A stretch of 64,000 nt of DNA from Paracoccus spongiarum (GTDB lineage: Bacteria > Pseudomonadota > Alphaproteobacteria > Rhodobacterales > Rhodobacteraceae): contig NZ_JAVAMQ010000003.1 in assembly GCF_030732095.1 (NCBI RefSeq), positions 124,001 to 188,000 on the forward strand, read 5' to 3'. Below, in pieces: positions 16,480 through 26,694 of this stretch. Numbering within the stretch: position 1 is the stretch's first letter; each line of letters starts with the position of its first letter. A program made the position numbers and the translations under genes. The notes beneath the pieces were generated by a model that saw only the letters and a list, made by a program, of their open reading frames with translations, was not told the DNA's origin and did not search any database.

Positions 16480-17994
16480 TCAGCCGCCCAGTTTGCGGGC
16501 GACCAGCGCATTGACCGCCGCCGGGTTTGCCTTGCCGCCGGTTGCCTTCAGCACCTGCCCGACGAACCAGCCAGCAAGCTTGGGGTTCGCCCGCGCCTTT
16601 TCGACCTGATCGGGGTTGGCGGCGATGATCTCGTCCACGGCCTTCTCGATCGCGCCCATGTCGGTCACCTGGCGCATGCCGCGCGCCTCGACGATCGCGG
16701 CCGGGTCTCCGCCCTCGGCCCAGAGGATCTCGAACAGGTCCTTGGCGATCTTGCCCGAGATGTCGCCCGAGCCGATCAGGTCGATCACGCCGCCAAGCTG
16801 GGCGGCCGAGACGGGCGAGGTCTCGATCCCCAAGCCCTCCTTGTTCAGCCGGCCGAACAATTCGTTGATGACCCAGTTCGCCGCGATCTTTCCGTCGCGA
16901 CCGCGGGCCACCGCCTCGAAGTAGTCGGCATTCTCGACATCGGCGGTCAGCACGCCCGCGTCGTATTCCGACAGTCCCAGATCCTGAACGAAGCGCGCCT
17001 TCTTGGCGTCGGGCAGTTCGGGCATCGAGTCGCGGATCTGAGCGACCCAGGCCTCATCGATTTCCAGGGGCAGCAGATCGGGGTCGGGGAAATAGCGGTA
17101 ATCGTGTGCCTCTTCCTTGCTGCGCATCGACCGCGTCTCGCCCTTGTCGGGATCATAAAGCCGGGTTTCCTGCACGATGCTGCCGCCATCCTCGAGGATC
17201 GCGATCTGGCGGCGGGCCTCGTGGTCGATGGCCGCCTGGATGAAGCGCAGCGAGTTCATGTTCTTGATCTCGCAGCGGGTGCCCAGATGGCTGAAATCCT
17301 GCGTCTGCTGATATCGCTCATAGGCGCCGGGCGGGCAGACCGAGACGTTGACATCGGCGCGCAGGTTGCCGTTCTGCATGTTGCCGTCGCAGGTTCCCAG
17401 ATAGCGCATGATCTGGCGCAGCTTGGCGACATAGGCGGCGGCTTCCTCGGGGCCGCGGATGTCGGGACGGCTGACGATCTCCATCAACGCGACGCCGGTG
17501 CGGTTCAGGTCCACGAAGGACATGGTCGGGTCCATGTCGTGGATCGACTTGCCGGCATCCTGTTCCAGATGGATCCGCTCGATCCTGACGCGGCGCGCGA
17601 TGCCGGGGGCCATGTCGACGATCACCTCGCCCTCGCCCACGATGGGGTGGTAAAGCTGGCTGATCTGATAGCCCTGCGGCAGGTCAGGGTAGAAATAGTT
17701 CTTGCGGTCGAAGGCCGAGCGCATGTTGATCACCGCCTTCAGCCCCAGCCCGGTGCGCACGGCCTGCGCCACGCAGAATTCGTTCAGGACCGGCAGCATC
17801 CCGGGCATCGCGGCGTCCACGAAGGCCACGTTGCTGTTGGGCTCGGCCCCGAAGGTCGTCGAGGCCCCCGAGAACAGCTTGGCCCGCGAGGCGACCTGGG
17901 CGTGAACCTCGAGACCGATGACCAGCTCCCAGTCGCCCTTCGCGCCGGCGATGACTTTCGGCTGCGGGGCAGAGAAGGACAGGTGGTCAAGCAT
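16480..17994 (-). CDS. gatB: Asp/Glu-tRNA amidotransferase subunit B
   Basis: GatB is the kinase/tRNA-binding subunit of GatCAB, which converts Glu-tRNA(Gln) and Asp-tRNA(Asn) to the amides in bacteria lacking the cognate synthetases. The 504-residue protein shows the GatB signature ([36 protein letters not shown], and [17 protein letters not shown]), then the C-terminal GatB/YqeY helical domain with [20 protein letters not shown]. Length is normal. gatA and gatC are not in the window, so the complex is encoded at separate loci. Confidence 0.97.
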   Translation of the reverse strand: MLDHLSFSAPQPKVIAGAKGDWELVIGLEVHAQVASRAKLFSGASTTFGAEPNSNVAFVDAAMPGMLPVLNEFCVAQAVRTGLGLKAVINMRSAFDRKNYFYPDLPQGYQISQLYHPIVGEGEVIVDMAPGIARRVRIERIHLEQDAGKSIHDMDPTMSFVDLNRTGVALMEIVSRPDIRGPEEAAAYVAKLRQIMRYLGTCDGNMQNGNLRADVNVSVCPPGAYERYQQTQDFSHLGTRCEIKNMNSLRFIQAAIDHEARRQIAILEDGGSIVQETRLYDPDKGETRSMRSKEEAHDYRYFPDPDLLPLEIDEAWVAQIRDSMPELPDAKKARFVQDLGLSEYDAGVLTADVENADYFEAVARGRDGKIAANWVINELFGRLNKEGLGIETSPVSAAQLGGVIDLIGSGDISGKIAKDLFEILWAEGGDPAAIVEARGMRQVTDMGAIEKAVDEIIAANPDQVEKARANPKLAGWFVGQVLKATGGKANPAAVNALVARKLGG

Positions 17995-18332
17995 GGGCGG
18001 CCTCGTCTGAGGGGTGGTGGTCTTGCCGCGGTTCTAGGCCAGCCCGCGGGCATTGTCACGGCCTGCCGCGCGGCTTGCGCGGCGCCCTTGGTGATTCGCG
18101 ACCGCGGCGCCCTGCACGGCGAATCGGCAGCGCCGGAGGCGACCGGTGGCAAAGGGTTGAAAAAGGGTTAAGGCGGTGGCGCGGGCGGGGCGCGATCGGC
18201 GGATTTCCGACCATGCGGCCGGCCGCCGCGGGCGTGATCCCGCCGAGGTGCGGACGGCACGCTTGCGGGATCATGGCCGTGGCCTCATCGCTGAGGCGAC
18301 CATAAGGCCGCTTTACATTCCACGAGGTTCGC
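17995..18332. other. Divergent intergenic region, no gene seen
   Basis: The 338-base gap between gatB (leftward) and the transglycosylase gene (rightward) must hold both promoters. No convincing open frame, tRNA or clear -35/-10 pair was recognised; the sequence is very GC-rich apart from AAAGGGTTGAAAAAGGGTTAAGG around 18150-18172. Confidence 0.4.
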
Positions 18333-18959
18333 ATGCGCGCGATGATCGCCCCCCTTGCCGCCCTGGCCATGCTGGCAGCCTGCCAGACCAGCGCCGTGAC
18401 CGCGCCCGACGACGCGGCCGCCAGGGTCGCCGAGGCCGAACAGATGCAGCTGGCCGCCGCACCTCCGATGCGGTGGGGGGACCGCAGCGGGTCGGACGCA
18501 TGGACGCGCGCGACGCTGGCCGCGCTGGATCGCGAGGGGGTGGCCATCATGTCGCGGGTGCCCCATGACATCAACCAGTTCTGCCCCAACTACGAGCAGC
18601 TGACCACAACTGGCCGCAAGGCGTTCTGGGCGGGGCTCCTGTCGGCGGTCGCCAAGCATGAAAGCACCTACAATCCGCGCGCCAGCGGCGGCGGCGGGCG
18701 ATGGCTGGGCCTCATGCAGATCGCGCCCGCGACCTGGCGGAACTATGATTGCAGCGGCGCGATCACCGATGGCGCTGACAACATGACCTGCGCGGTGCGG
18801 ATCATGTCTCGGCAGGTGGGACGCGACAATGCGGTGGCCCATGACGGCACCGGCTGGCGCGGCGTCGCCCGTGACTGGGCGCCCCTGCGCAATTCGAAGA
18901 AGCGCGCCGACATCGCCGCCTGGACCAGCAGCCAGAGCTATTGCAGCGCCGACGGCTGA
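18333..18959 (+). CDS. SLT-type lytic transglycosylase lipoprotein
   Basis: The 208-residue protein would cleave peptidoglycan from the periplasmic side of a membrane. It has a lipoprotein signal peptide ending in the lipobox LAAC (Cys at about 17). The catalytic glutamate is in AVAKHESTYNP, followed by GRWLGLMQIAPATWRNY, which matches the ES...GLMQI motifs of SLT domains. A pair of cysteines (YDCSG, NMTCA) may form a disulfide. GAGG lies about 8 bases before the ATG. It stands alone between divergent gatB and a convergent peptidase. Confidence 0.87.
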   Translation: MRAMIAPLAALAMLAACQTSAVTAPDDAAARVAEAEQMQLAAAPPMRWGDRSGSDAWTRATLAALDREGVAIMSRVPHDINQFCPNYEQLTTTGRKAFWAGLLSAVAKHESTYNPRASGGGGRWLGLMQIAPATWRNYDCSGAITDGADNMTCAVRIMSRQVGRDNAVAHDGTGWRGVARDWAPLRNSKKRADIAAWTSSQSYCSADG

Positions 18960-19135
18960 GCCTCGGGGGGCAGGGGCGGTCGCGAAGGTCGCTTCGGCCG
19001 GGGCCAAGGGGGACTTTGCCGCAAGCCGAAGCGCCTCGCTGTGTGCGGTTTCGCAAGATTCGCGGCGACCGCCCGAGAAGCATTGCAGCTTCGGGTTAAC
19101 GGACGGTAAACGGCGCAGGCAATTCCGGGGCGGGA

Positions 19136-20521
19136 TCAGCGCAGCGCCGCGAGGATGCGCGCCCAGGACCGCGCGCCCTTCACGAAGCTTTCCAGATCGT
19201 ATTTCTCGTTCGGCGAATGGATGCGGTCGTCGTCGCGGCCAAAGCCGATCAGCATCGAATCCATACCGAGGATCTCGCGGAAATCGCCGGCGATCGGGAT
19301 CGAGCCTCCGGCCCCGATGAAGGCGGCCTCGCGGCCCCATTCCTCGCCAAGCGCCCGCTTTGCGGCGGCAAAGGCGGGGTCCGAGGTGTCCATCACGCTG
19401 GCCGGGCTGCCGCCATGTTCGTGGAACTCGACGCTGCAATCGACGGGCACGAAGGCGCGGACATGGTCGCGGAAGGCAGCGCGGATGCGCGCCGGGTCCT
19501 GCCGGCCGGTCAGACGGAAGCTGACCTTGGCGCGGGCCTCGGCGGGCAGGACCGTCTTGAACCCCTCGCCGGCGTAGCCGCCGGTGATGCCGTTGATCTC
19601 GGCGGTGGGCCGGTTCCACAGCATCTCAAGCGGGCTGCGCCCGGCCTCGCCGGCGGGCAGGGACAGGCCCACGCGGCCCAGGAATTCGCCGGCATCGAAG
19701 CCAAGCGCATCCCAGTCGCGGGCAAGCTCTGCGGGCAGATCCTCGACACCATCATAGAAGCCGGGCAGGGTGACGCGGCCCGCGCCATCCTTCAGCGCGG
19801 CCAGGGCCTGGGCCAGCACCATGACCGGATTGGCCGCCAGCCCCCCGAAGCTGCCGGAATGAAGGTCGCGATCGGCACCCCGGATCACCACCTCCTCACC
19901 GACCAGTCCGCGCAGCTGCGTGGTGATCGCGGGTCGCCCGTCCGCATACATGCCGGTATCGCAGATCATCGCCAGCGAGGCGCGCAACGCCCCGGCATTG
20001 GCGGTCAGGAAGGGGCGCAGCGAGGGCGAGCCGGATTCCTCCTCGCCCTCGAAAAGCAGGATCAGGTCCGAGGGCAGTTCGCCATGCACGGCCTTCCAGG
20101 CGCGGAACGCCTCGACAAAGGTCATCAGCTGGCCCTTGTCGTCCGACGCGCCCCGGCAGCGGATCACCCGGCCGCCGGGCGTGTCCTCGACCGAGGGCTC
20201 GAAGGGCGGGCTGGACCACAGCGACAGCGGATCGACCGGCTGAACGTCGTAATGGCCATAGAACAGCAGCGGGCGGGCGTCGCCCGGCGCCGAGCGGGCC
20301 AGGACCATCGGATGGCCCGGCGTGTCGTGGACCTGCGCCGCGAAGCCCAGCCCGGCCAGCTGGTCGCGCAGCCACTCTGCCCCGGCACGCACGTCGCCGC
20401 GATGCGCCGGATCGGTCGAGATCGACGGGATGCGGAGGAAGTCCAGCAGGCGTTTCAGCGCCGCGTCCTGTCCGGCCCGCAGCTGCGCAAGCACCTCGTC
20501 AAGCCTGTGCCGATCACCCAT
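19136..20521 (-). CDS. M20 family metallopeptidase (dipeptidase-like)
   Basis: This 461-residue protein belongs to the M20/M25/M40 zinc hydrolases, in the group of dipeptidases that includes carnosinase-like enzymes. Metal ligand motifs are YGHYDVQPVDP, RGASDDKGQ and LFEGEEESGSPS, and the C-terminal His is in DDRIHSPNEKYD. A dimerisation domain with RDLHSGSFGGLAANPV lies in the middle. All ligands are present, so it should be active; the peptide substrate is unknown. It is divergent from hemA. Confidence 0.92.
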   Translation of the reverse strand: MGDRHRLDEVLAQLRAGQDAALKRLLDFLRIPSISTDPAHRGDVRAGAEWLRDQLAGLGFAAQVHDTPGHPMVLARSAPGDARPLLFYGHYDVQPVDPLSLWSSPPFEPSVEDTPGGRVIRCRGASDDKGQLMTFVEAFRAWKAVHGELPSDLILLFEGEEESGSPSLRPFLTANAGALRASLAMICDTGMYADGRPAITTQLRGLVGEEVVIRGADRDLHSGSFGGLAANPVMVLAQALAALKDGAGRVTLPGFYDGVEDLPAELARDWDALGFDAGEFLGRVGLSLPAGEAGRSPLEMLWNRPTAEINGITGGYAGEGFKTVLPAEARAKVSFRLTGRQDPARIRAAFRDHVRAFVPVDCSVEFHEHGGSPASVMDTSDPAFAAAKRALGEEWGREAAFIGAGGSIPIAGDFREILGMDSMLIGFGRDDDRIHSPNEKYDLESFVKGARSWARILAALR

Positions 20522-20588
20522 GACATGCCTTTCCCGCGCCGGATTGCCCGCGTGTTCCTTGAGGGACCTTGGTCGCGATGCGACAAAT

Positions 20589-20618
20589 TTGACCTGTCAA
20601 TGACGCAACATGACATGT
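20589..20618. promoter_or_regulatory. Two small palindromes upstream of hemA
   Basis: TTGAC-N2-GTCAA (20589-20600) and ACATG-A-CATGT (20608-20618) follow one another in the 164-base gap between the divergent peptidase gene and hemA. The first resembles an FNR half-site pair but its spacer is two bases rather than four, so it is not an FNR box. They are candidate operators for either gene. Confidence 0.35.
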
Positions 20619-20685
20619 ATCAACAACCGACCGCGCGTGATCGACCATGATCGCACCCAGCCAGCTATGCAAGGGACCACCCGCG

Positions 20686-21915
20686 ATGAACTATGATGCC
20701 GCCCTGGACCAGGCCATCGGTCGCCTGCACGAGGAAGGTCGCTATCGCACCTTCATCGATATCGAGCGGGCGAAGGGGCGCTATCCGCAGGCGGTGTGGA
20801 ACCGGCCCGACGGAACGCACGATGAGATCACCGTCTGGTGCGGCAACGACTATCTCGGCATGGGCCAGCACCCCGAGGTCCTGGCGGCGATGCACGAGGC
20901 GCTGGAGTCCGCGGGCGCCGGCTCGGGCGGCACCCGCAACATCAGCGGCACGACCGTCTATCACAAGCGCCTCGAGGCGGAACTGGCCGACCTGCACGGC
21001 AAGGACGCCGCGCTGGTATTCAGCAGCGCCTATATTGCCAATGACGCCACCCTCTCGACGCTGCCGAAGCTGTTTCCCGGCCTGATCATCTATTCGGACG
21101 CGCTGAACCACGCCTCGATGATCGAGGGGATCAAGCGCAATGGCGGTGCCAAGCGGATCTTCCGGCACAATGACGTGGCGCATCTGCGGCAGCTGCTGGC
21201 GGCGGACGATCCCGCGGCGCCCAAGCTGATCGCCTTCGAGTCGATCTATTCGATGGACGGCGATTTCGGCCCGATCGCGCAGATCTGCGATCTGGCGCGG
21301 GAATTCGGCGCGCTGACCTATCTGGACGAGGTGCATGCGGTCGGCATGTATGGCCCCCGCGGCGGCGGCGTGGCCGAGCGCGACGGGCTGGCCGGCCGCA
21401 TCGACATCATCAACGGCACGCTCGGCAAGGCGTTCGGCGTCTTCGGCGGCTACATTGCCGCCAGCGCCCGCATGTGCGATGCGATCCGCTCTTACGCGCC
21501 GGGCTTCATCTTCACCACCTCGCTGCCGCCCGCGGTGGCGGCGGGCGCCGCAGCCTCGATCCGGGTGCTGAAGGGCGCCGGCGGTCAGGTTCTGCGCGAC
21601 GCCCAGCAGCTGCACGCCAGGATCCTGAAGATGCGGCTGAAATCGCTGGGCATGCCGATCATCGATCACGGCAGCCATATCGTTCCGGTGCATGTCGGCC
21701 ATCCGGTGCATTGCAAGGCGCTGTCCGACATGCTGCTGCGCGACTATGGAATCTACGTCCAGCCGATCAATTTCCCGACCGTGCCGCGCGGCACCGAGCG
21801 GCTGCGCTTCACCCCCTCGCCGGTCCATGACGCCAAGCGAATCGACCATCTGGTTCGCGCTATGGATGCATTATGGTCGCAGTGCTCGCTCAATCGCGCC
21901 GAATTGAGTGCCTGA
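20686..21915 (+). CDS. hemA: 5-aminolevulinate synthase HemA
   Basis: HemA condenses glycine and succinyl-CoA to 5-aminolevulinate, the first step of the C4 (Shemin) tetrapyrrole pathway used by alphaproteobacteria. The 409-residue PLP enzyme has [13 protein letters not shown], the glycine-rich [23 protein letters not shown] and the PLP lysine in [14 protein letters not shown] (Lys248 counted from the chosen start, the position known in Rhodobacter enzymes). The start at 20686 gives the usual MNYDAALD N-terminus and has AAGGGA before it; the upstream ATG at 20647 is rejected. Confidence 0.97.
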   Translation: MNYDAALDQAIGRLHEEGRYRTFIDIERAKGRYPQAVWNRPDGTHDEITVWCGNDYLGMGQHPEVLAAMHEALESAGAGSGGTRNISGTTVYHKRLEAELADLHGKDAALVFSSAYIANDATLSTLPKLFPGLIIYSDALNHASMIEGIKRNGGAKRIFRHNDVAHLRQLLAADDPAAPKLIAFESIYSMDGDFGPIAQICDLAREFGALTYLDEVHAVGMYGPRGGGVAERDGLAGRIDIINGTLGKAFGVFGGYIAASARMCDAIRSYAPGFIFTTSLPPAVAAGAAASIRVLKGAGGQVLRDAQQLHARILKMRLKSLGMPIIDHGSHIVPVHVGHPVHCKALSDMLLRDYGIYVQPINFPTVPRGTERLRFTPSPVHDAKRIDHLVRAMDALWSQCSLNRAELSA

Positions 21916-22023
21916 CCAAATCCGCGGGTGAACTGCTCTCGCCCCCGTGATAACCTTGCCTTAATCAAGGACTCGTATCGTCCGATTCGGGCGATCGAAC
22001 ATGTGGGCAGGTAGGGCATTCGG

Positions 22024-23283
22024 ATGAGCAGGCTGCGGGCTGAGCACCCGTCAGAGGAGTTTGTGACGGTGGAGGAAGGGTGCCATTTCCTCGATGACGA
22101 CACGCGCCTGGGCGACCTGATGCGCGGAGAGCGGGCGACACTCGGCAAGTCGCTGCTGGATGTGCAGCGTGAATTGCGGATCAGGGCCTCCTATGTCGCG
22201 GCCATCGAGAATTGCGATGTGACCGCCTTCGACACGCCCAGCTTCATCGCAGGCTATGTGCGATCCTATTCGCGGTATCTGGGCATGGACCCCGACTGGA
22301 CCTTCCGCCGCTTCTGCGCCGAGTCGGGCTTTCAGCCGACGCATGGCATGGCGGCCTCGGCCTCGGGACCGAAGCCGGTGCGCCGCCCCTCGGACCCCGC
22401 CGAGGCGCTGGCCAATCCGCGCGCGCTGTTCATTCCGCAGCAGGAAAGCTTCTGGTCCAGTGTCGAGCCGCGGGCCATCGGTTCGGTGCTGGTGCTGGCG
22501 GCGCTGGTCGGCGGGCTGGCCTATGGCGGCTGGTCGATCCTTCAGGAGGTGCAGCGGGTGACGCTGTCGCCGGGCGACGACAAGCCCGGTGTCATCACCG
22601 CGCTGGATCCTGTCGAGGGGGCCGCGATGTCGGAACCTGCGCTGGATCTCAGCGACACGGCCGATCTGGCACAGAACCTGCCGCAGCCCGAGGCGCTGGA
22701 CCGGCTGTATCGCCCGCAGATCCTGGAGGCGCCGGTTCTGACTGCGCGCGACGGCCCGATTGCGGCCATCGACCCCGGCCTTGCCGCGCCTGACGAGCCC
22801 CGGCCGGCCGCCGATGCGGGTGCCGATGCGCCGCAGGCCCAACCGGTCGAGACCGCGGCGCTGGACGGTGCCGGCGACCTGGACCCGGCCCTCGCCGAGA
22901 CGGCGTCCGCGGTGCGCACCATGGCGGCCGAGGCGCCGGCGCTGGAGCTGCTGGCGGCGCGGCCCGCCTGGGTCCGGGTCACGCTGGCCGATGGCACGGT
23001 GTTGCTGGAAAAGATCATGGATGCGGGCGAACGCTTCGTGCTGCCGCGTTCGGACGAGGCGCCGCTACTGCGGACCGGCAATTCGGGGGCGGTCTATTTC
23101 GCCCTTGCCGGACAGACCTACGGTCCTGCCGCGCCCGGCCCGCAGGTGGTCAAGAACATCGAATTGTCGCCTGACAATCTGACCGCTAGCTATGCGCTGG
23201 CCGATCTGAACGCCGACCCCGAACTGGCGCAGATGATCGCCATCGCGCAGGCCGATACCGGCCAGACCCGGATCAGCGAATAG
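22024..23283 (+). CDS. RodZ-like HTH and DUF4115 membrane protein
   Basis: The 419-residue protein has the architecture of RodZ. An N-terminal cytoplasmic helix-turn-helix of the HTH_25 type (LGKSLLDVQRELRIRASYVAAIENCDVTAF, then GYVRSYSRYLGMD) comes first. One membrane segment follows near residues 155-175 (AIGSVLVLAALVGGLAYGGW). Then comes a long acidic, Ala/Pro-rich periplasmic linker and a C-terminal DUF4115 domain (ARPAWVRVTLADGTVLLEK). RodZ links MreB to the cell wall machinery; whether this low-similarity alphaproteobacterial form does so is inferred. Confidence 0.82.
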   Translation: MSRLRAEHPSEEFVTVEEGCHFLDDDTRLGDLMRGERATLGKSLLDVQRELRIRASYVAAIENCDVTAFDTPSFIAGYVRSYSRYLGMDPDWTFRRFCAESGFQPTHGMAASASGPKPVRRPSDPAEALANPRALFIPQQESFWSSVEPRAIGSVLVLAALVGGLAYGGWSILQEVQRVTLSPGDDKPGVITALDPVEGAAMSEPALDLSDTADLAQNLPQPEALDRLYRPQILEAPVLTARDGPIAAIDPGLAAPDEPRPAADAGADAPQAQPVETAALDGAGDLDPALAETASAVRTMAAEAPALELLAARPAWVRVTLADGTVLLEKIMDAGERFVLPRSDEAPLLRTGNSGAVYFALAGQTYGPAAPGPQVVKNIELSPDNLTASYALADLNADPELAQMIAIAQADTGQTRISE

Positions 23284-23304
23284 GGCCGCGCCGGCCGGCT
23301 GCGG

Positions 23305-24372
23305 TCAGCGGCCGGCGATCCCGCCCTTGCTGCGCAGCAGGCCCATCACATCCTTGGTCCGATTCAGGATCGGCTGCGCGACGGCGTCCGCCCGTGCGGC
23401 ACCCTCGCCCAGGATCCGGTCGATCTCGGCCGGATCGGCCATGTATTCGGCCATCTTCCGGGTGATGGGCGACAGGCTCGCCACCGCAAGCTCGGCCAGG
23501 GCGGGCTTGAAGGCGCCGAAACCCTGGCCCTCGAAGCGCGCCAGCACCGATCCCGGCGTCTCGTCGGCCAGTGCGGCGTAGATGTTGACCAGGTTGCGCG
23601 CCTCGGGACGGTCCTTCAGGTCCTCGATGCGGTCGGGCAGCGGCTCGGCATCGGTGCGCGCCTTGCGGATCTTCTGCGCGATGGCGTCGGCATCGTCGGT
23701 CAGGTTGATGCGGCTGGCATCCGAGGGGTCGGACTTCGACATCTTCCGGCTGCCGTCGCGCAGCGACATCACGCGCGTGGCAACGCCCTCGATCAGCGGT
23801 TCGGTGATCGGGAAATGGGTCACGCCATAGTCGTGGTTGAACTTGGCCGCGATGTCGCGGGTCAGTTCCAGATGCTGCTTCTGGTCCTCGCCCACCGGCA
23901 CGGCCGTCGCCTGATAGGTCAGGATGTCGGCGGCCATCAGCGCCGGATAAGCCAGAAGCCCGAGGCTGGCATTCTCGCTGTTCTTGCCGGCCTTGTCCTT
24001 GAACTGGGTCATCCGGTACATCCAGCCGACGCGGGCGACGGTATTGAACAGCCAGGCCATCTCGGCATGGGCGCTGACCTGGCTCTGGTTGAACAGGATC
24101 GACTGCGCCGGATCGACGCCCGCCGCCATGAAGGCCGCCGCGGCCTCGCGGATGCGCGCGCGCAGGATCTCGGGCTGCTGCCAGACGGTGATCGCATGCA
24201 GGTCGACGATGCAATAGATCGTCTCGGCCCCCGCGCCCTGCAGCGCGGCAAAGCGTTTCAGCGCGCCGAGGTAGTTCCCCAGGGTCAGCCCGCCCGAAGG
24301 CTGGATGCCCGAAAAGATGCGCGGGGTGAAGCCCGAGGTGCCGTGATTGCCCGAAGGGATCGTCTCGCTCAT
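23305..24372 (-). CDS. trpS: Tryptophanyl-tRNA synthetase
   Basis: TrpS charges tRNA-Trp in the cytoplasm. The 355-residue class I synthetase has the HIGH-equivalent segment [16 protein letters not shown], the [15 protein letters not shown] signature and the KMSKS loop ([11 protein letters not shown]). The start at 24372 (MSETIPSG) is chosen over an ATG at 24396 because the family normally begins close to this point; the Shine-Dalgarno is weak. It is divergent from the rhomboid-like gene and convergent with the RodZ-like gene. Confidence 0.96.
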   Translation of the reverse strand: MSETIPSGNHGTSGFTPRIFSGIQPSGGLTLGNYLGALKRFAALQGAGAETIYCIVDLHAITVWQQPEILRARIREAAAAFMAAGVDPAQSILFNQSQVSAHAEMAWLFNTVARVGWMYRMTQFKDKAGKNSENASLGLLAYPALMAADILTYQATAVPVGEDQKQHLELTRDIAAKFNHDYGVTHFPITEPLIEGVATRVMSLRDGSRKMSKSDPSDASRINLTDDADAIAQKIRKARTDAEPLPDRIEDLKDRPEARNLVNIYAALADETPGSVLARFEGQGFGAFKPALAELAVASLSPITRKMAEYMADPAEIDRILGEGAARADAVAQPILNRTKDVMGLLRSKGGIAGR

Positions 24373-24446
24373 GTCTGGCCTGCTTGGAATTCGCACGCGG
24401 CTGGCTTAGCTGTTGGCCGCAGCGACCGCAACCCGAAGGAACCCCG

Positions 24447-25148
24447 ATGCGCGACGGCCTGACCCAGTCCCCCCTGAATCCGCTGCCGCCCGCCGTCTGG
24501 GCGCTGGTCCTGCCGGTCCTTGCCTGCGAGGCGGTGTTCGGGCTGGGCCGTCTGGGGCTGATCGGCGGGGCCGAAGGGATCGGACTGCGCCTGTCGGCGA
24601 TGCAGATGACCGCCTACGCCCCTGAAATGGTGCAGCGCATGTGGTCGCTTGGCGCCATCGACTGGGACCAGCTGTATCGGCTTCTCAGCTACAGCTTCGT
24701 GCAGACATCGCTGACCCATGCGCTGTTCGTGCTGGCCTTCACCCTGGCCCTTGGCAACATGGTCGCGCGCGAGTTCCGGCCGTGGGCGGTGATCGTGCTC
24801 TATCTGGGCAGCGCGATCGGCGGGGCGATGGTCTACACGGTCGCGGTCTCGGCGCTGCACGGACGGGTGGCGCCGCTGGTCGGCGGCTATCCCGCGGTCT
24901 ACGGGCTGGTCGGCGCCTTCACCTTCCTGCTGTGGACCCGGCTTGCGGCGGCAAATGCCAACCGGATGCGTGCCTTCACGCTGATCGGGATGCTGCTGCT
25001 GTTCCAGCTGGTCTTCGGCGTCGTCTTCGGCGGCGCGGGGCTTGGCTGGATTGCTGAGCTTGCAGGTTTCGCCACCGGCTTCGGGCTCAGCTTCCTCCTC
25101 GTCGATGGCGGCGTTGCCCGGGCTCTGCGCCAGATCCGCCAACGCTGA
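24447..25148 (+). CDS. Rhomboid-family membrane protein lacking catalytic residues
   Basis: The 233-residue protein has about six membrane segments and the rhomboid layout, including SFVQTSLTHALFVLAFTLALGNMV (the usual S-F-x-H loop and helix). The active-site serine motif GxSG is replaced by GGYPAVYGLVGAF, and the catalytic histidine of the last helix is replaced in WIAELAGFATGFGLSFLL, where no His occurs. It is therefore probably a pseudoprotease that binds membrane proteins without cutting them. GAAGGA precedes the ATG at 24447. The stop lies 7 bases from the end of the convergent murJ. Confidence 0.85.
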   Translation: MRDGLTQSPLNPLPPAVWALVLPVLACEAVFGLGRLGLIGGAEGIGLRLSAMQMTAYAPEMVQRMWSLGAIDWDQLYRLLSYSFVQTSLTHALFVLAFTLALGNMVAREFRPWAVIVLYLGSAIGGAMVYTVAVSALHGRVAPLVGGYPAVYGLVGAFTFLLWTRLAAANANRMRAFTLIGMLLLFQLVFGVVFGGAGLGWIAELAGFATGFGLSFLLVDGGVARALRQIRQR

Positions 25149-25155
25149 GCGGGGA

Positions 25156-26688
25156 CTAACGCGACCGGCGCGTGGCCGATCTCAGGTCCGACAGCCGATA
25201 GGCCCCGGTCACGAAGCTGAGCGTGAAATACAGCACTGCGCCCCCGAAGACGAGGATCGCAAGGCCCGAGACCCGGCCCAGCCCGGCGGTGTCCAGCCAG
25301 TGCCTGACCGCCCACAGCGCGGCGGCCATCAGCGCGGCGGCGACCAGCATCCGGGGGGCCGCGCGGATCAGCCGTGCATCCGCGCGGGCGGCCTGGCCCA
25401 TCGCGCGGGTTCCCCACCACAGCTGGCCGACCATCACCCAGGCCGCGATCGTGGTGCCGATCGCGGCTGCAAGAAAGCCGATCAGCGGCATCAGCCCGAA
25501 GGCCACCACCGCGTTCACCAGCATCGAGAAGGCGGCAAAACGGAACGGCGTCCGGGTATCCTCGCGTGCAAAATACAGCGGCTGCAGGATCTTCTGCAGC
25601 ACGAAGGCCGGCAGGCCGAGGGCATAGACCACCAGGGCCGCGGCGGTCTGGCGGGTGTCATGGGCGGTGAACTGGCCGCGCTCGAACAGGGTGGCGACCA
25701 TGGGCTCGGCGATGACCGCGATGGCGAAGGCCGCGGGCAGGGTCAGGAACAGCCCGAACTCGGTCGCGCGGCTGTAGGCCGACTGGCCGCCGGCGTGATC
25801 CTCGGCGCGCAGCCGCCGCGACAATTCGGGCAGCAGCACCACCGCGACGGCCGCCCCGACGACGCCAAGCGGCAGCTGATACAGCCGGTCCGAATAGCTG
25901 AGCCAGGCGATCGCGCCCTCGAAGCGCGAGCCGACCTGCCGCCCGATCAGCAGGTTCAGCTGCACCACCCCGCCCGCGAAGGCGGCGGGCAGGGCCACGG
26001 CCAGCAACCGGCGCATGTCGGGCGTCAGGCGCGGGCGGCGCGGCCAGAAACGCCAGCCGGTGCGCCGGGCATCCCACCAGACAAGGCCAAGCTGGGCGAT
26101 GCCGGTGACCGGCGTGGCCCAGGCCAGCGTCAGGCCCAGGTCCCACCCCCGCCAGCGTCCCAGCCCCATCGCGACGATGAACAGCAGGTTCAACAGCACC
26201 GGCGCGGCGGCGGCGGCGGTGAAGCGGCCATTGGCGTTCAGCACCCCCGAGATCATCGAGGCCAGCGAGATCAGCAGGATGTAGGGGAAGGTGATGCGGC
26301 CATACTCGACGGCCAGCGCAAAGCGCGCATCGCCCTGAAAGCCCGAGGCCATCAGCCAGACCAGCACCGGCATGAAGATCATCGCCACCGCCGACAGCAG
26401 CAGCACCGCCGCGAACAGCCCCGAAAACGCCTCGGAGGCGAAGCGGCGGGCGTCGTCGGGATCCTCGAGCTTCTTCGAGAAGATCGGCACGAAGGCGGTG
26501 TTGAAGGCGCCTTCGGCGAAGAAGCGGCGGAACATGTTGGGCAAAGACAGCGCGATCAGGAAGGCCTCGGCGACCGGGCCGGTGCCCAGCCAGGCGGCCA
26601 TCAGGATGTCGCGCACGAAGCCCGAGACCCGTGACACGAAGGTCCAGAGTCCCACCGACAGGAACCCGCGCACCAGCCCCGATTTCAT
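25156..26688 (-). CDS. murJ: Lipid II flippase MurJ
   Basis: MurJ (MviN) flips lipid II across the inner membrane for peptidoglycan synthesis. The 510-residue protein has about 14 hydrophobic segments and the family's N-terminal signature: GFVRDILMAAWLGTGPVAEAF, then ALSLPNMFRRFFAEGAFNTAFVP. Charged residues of the central cavity are present in both segments. It lies 6 bases downstream of glnD on the same strand, so the two are co-transcribed, an arrangement common in alphaproteobacteria. Confidence 0.96.
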   Translation of the reverse strand: MKSGLVRGFLSVGLWTFVSRVSGFVRDILMAAWLGTGPVAEAFLIALSLPNMFRRFFAEGAFNTAFVPIFSKKLEDPDDARRFASEAFSGLFAAVLLLSAVAMIFMPVLVWLMASGFQGDARFALAVEYGRITFPYILLISLASMISGVLNANGRFTAAAAAPVLLNLLFIVAMGLGRWRGWDLGLTLAWATPVTGIAQLGLVWWDARRTGWRFWPRRPRLTPDMRRLLAVALPAAFAGGVVQLNLLIGRQVGSRFEGAIAWLSYSDRLYQLPLGVVGAAVAVVLLPELSRRLRAEDHAGGQSAYSRATEFGLFLTLPAAFAIAVIAEPMVATLFERGQFTAHDTRQTAAALVVYALGLPAFVLQKILQPLYFAREDTRTPFRFAAFSMLVNAVVAFGLMPLIGFLAAAIGTTIAAWVMVGQLWWGTRAMGQAARADARLIRAAPRMLVAAALMAAALWAVRHWLDTAGLGRVSGLAILVFGGAVLYFTLSFVTGAYRLSDLRSATRRSR

Positions 26689-26694
26689 GCTGTC

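Noticed and set aside
20589-20600. FNR box upstream of hemA
   Set aside because: TTGAC and GTCAA are separated by two bases, not four, so the spacing does not match an FNR site.
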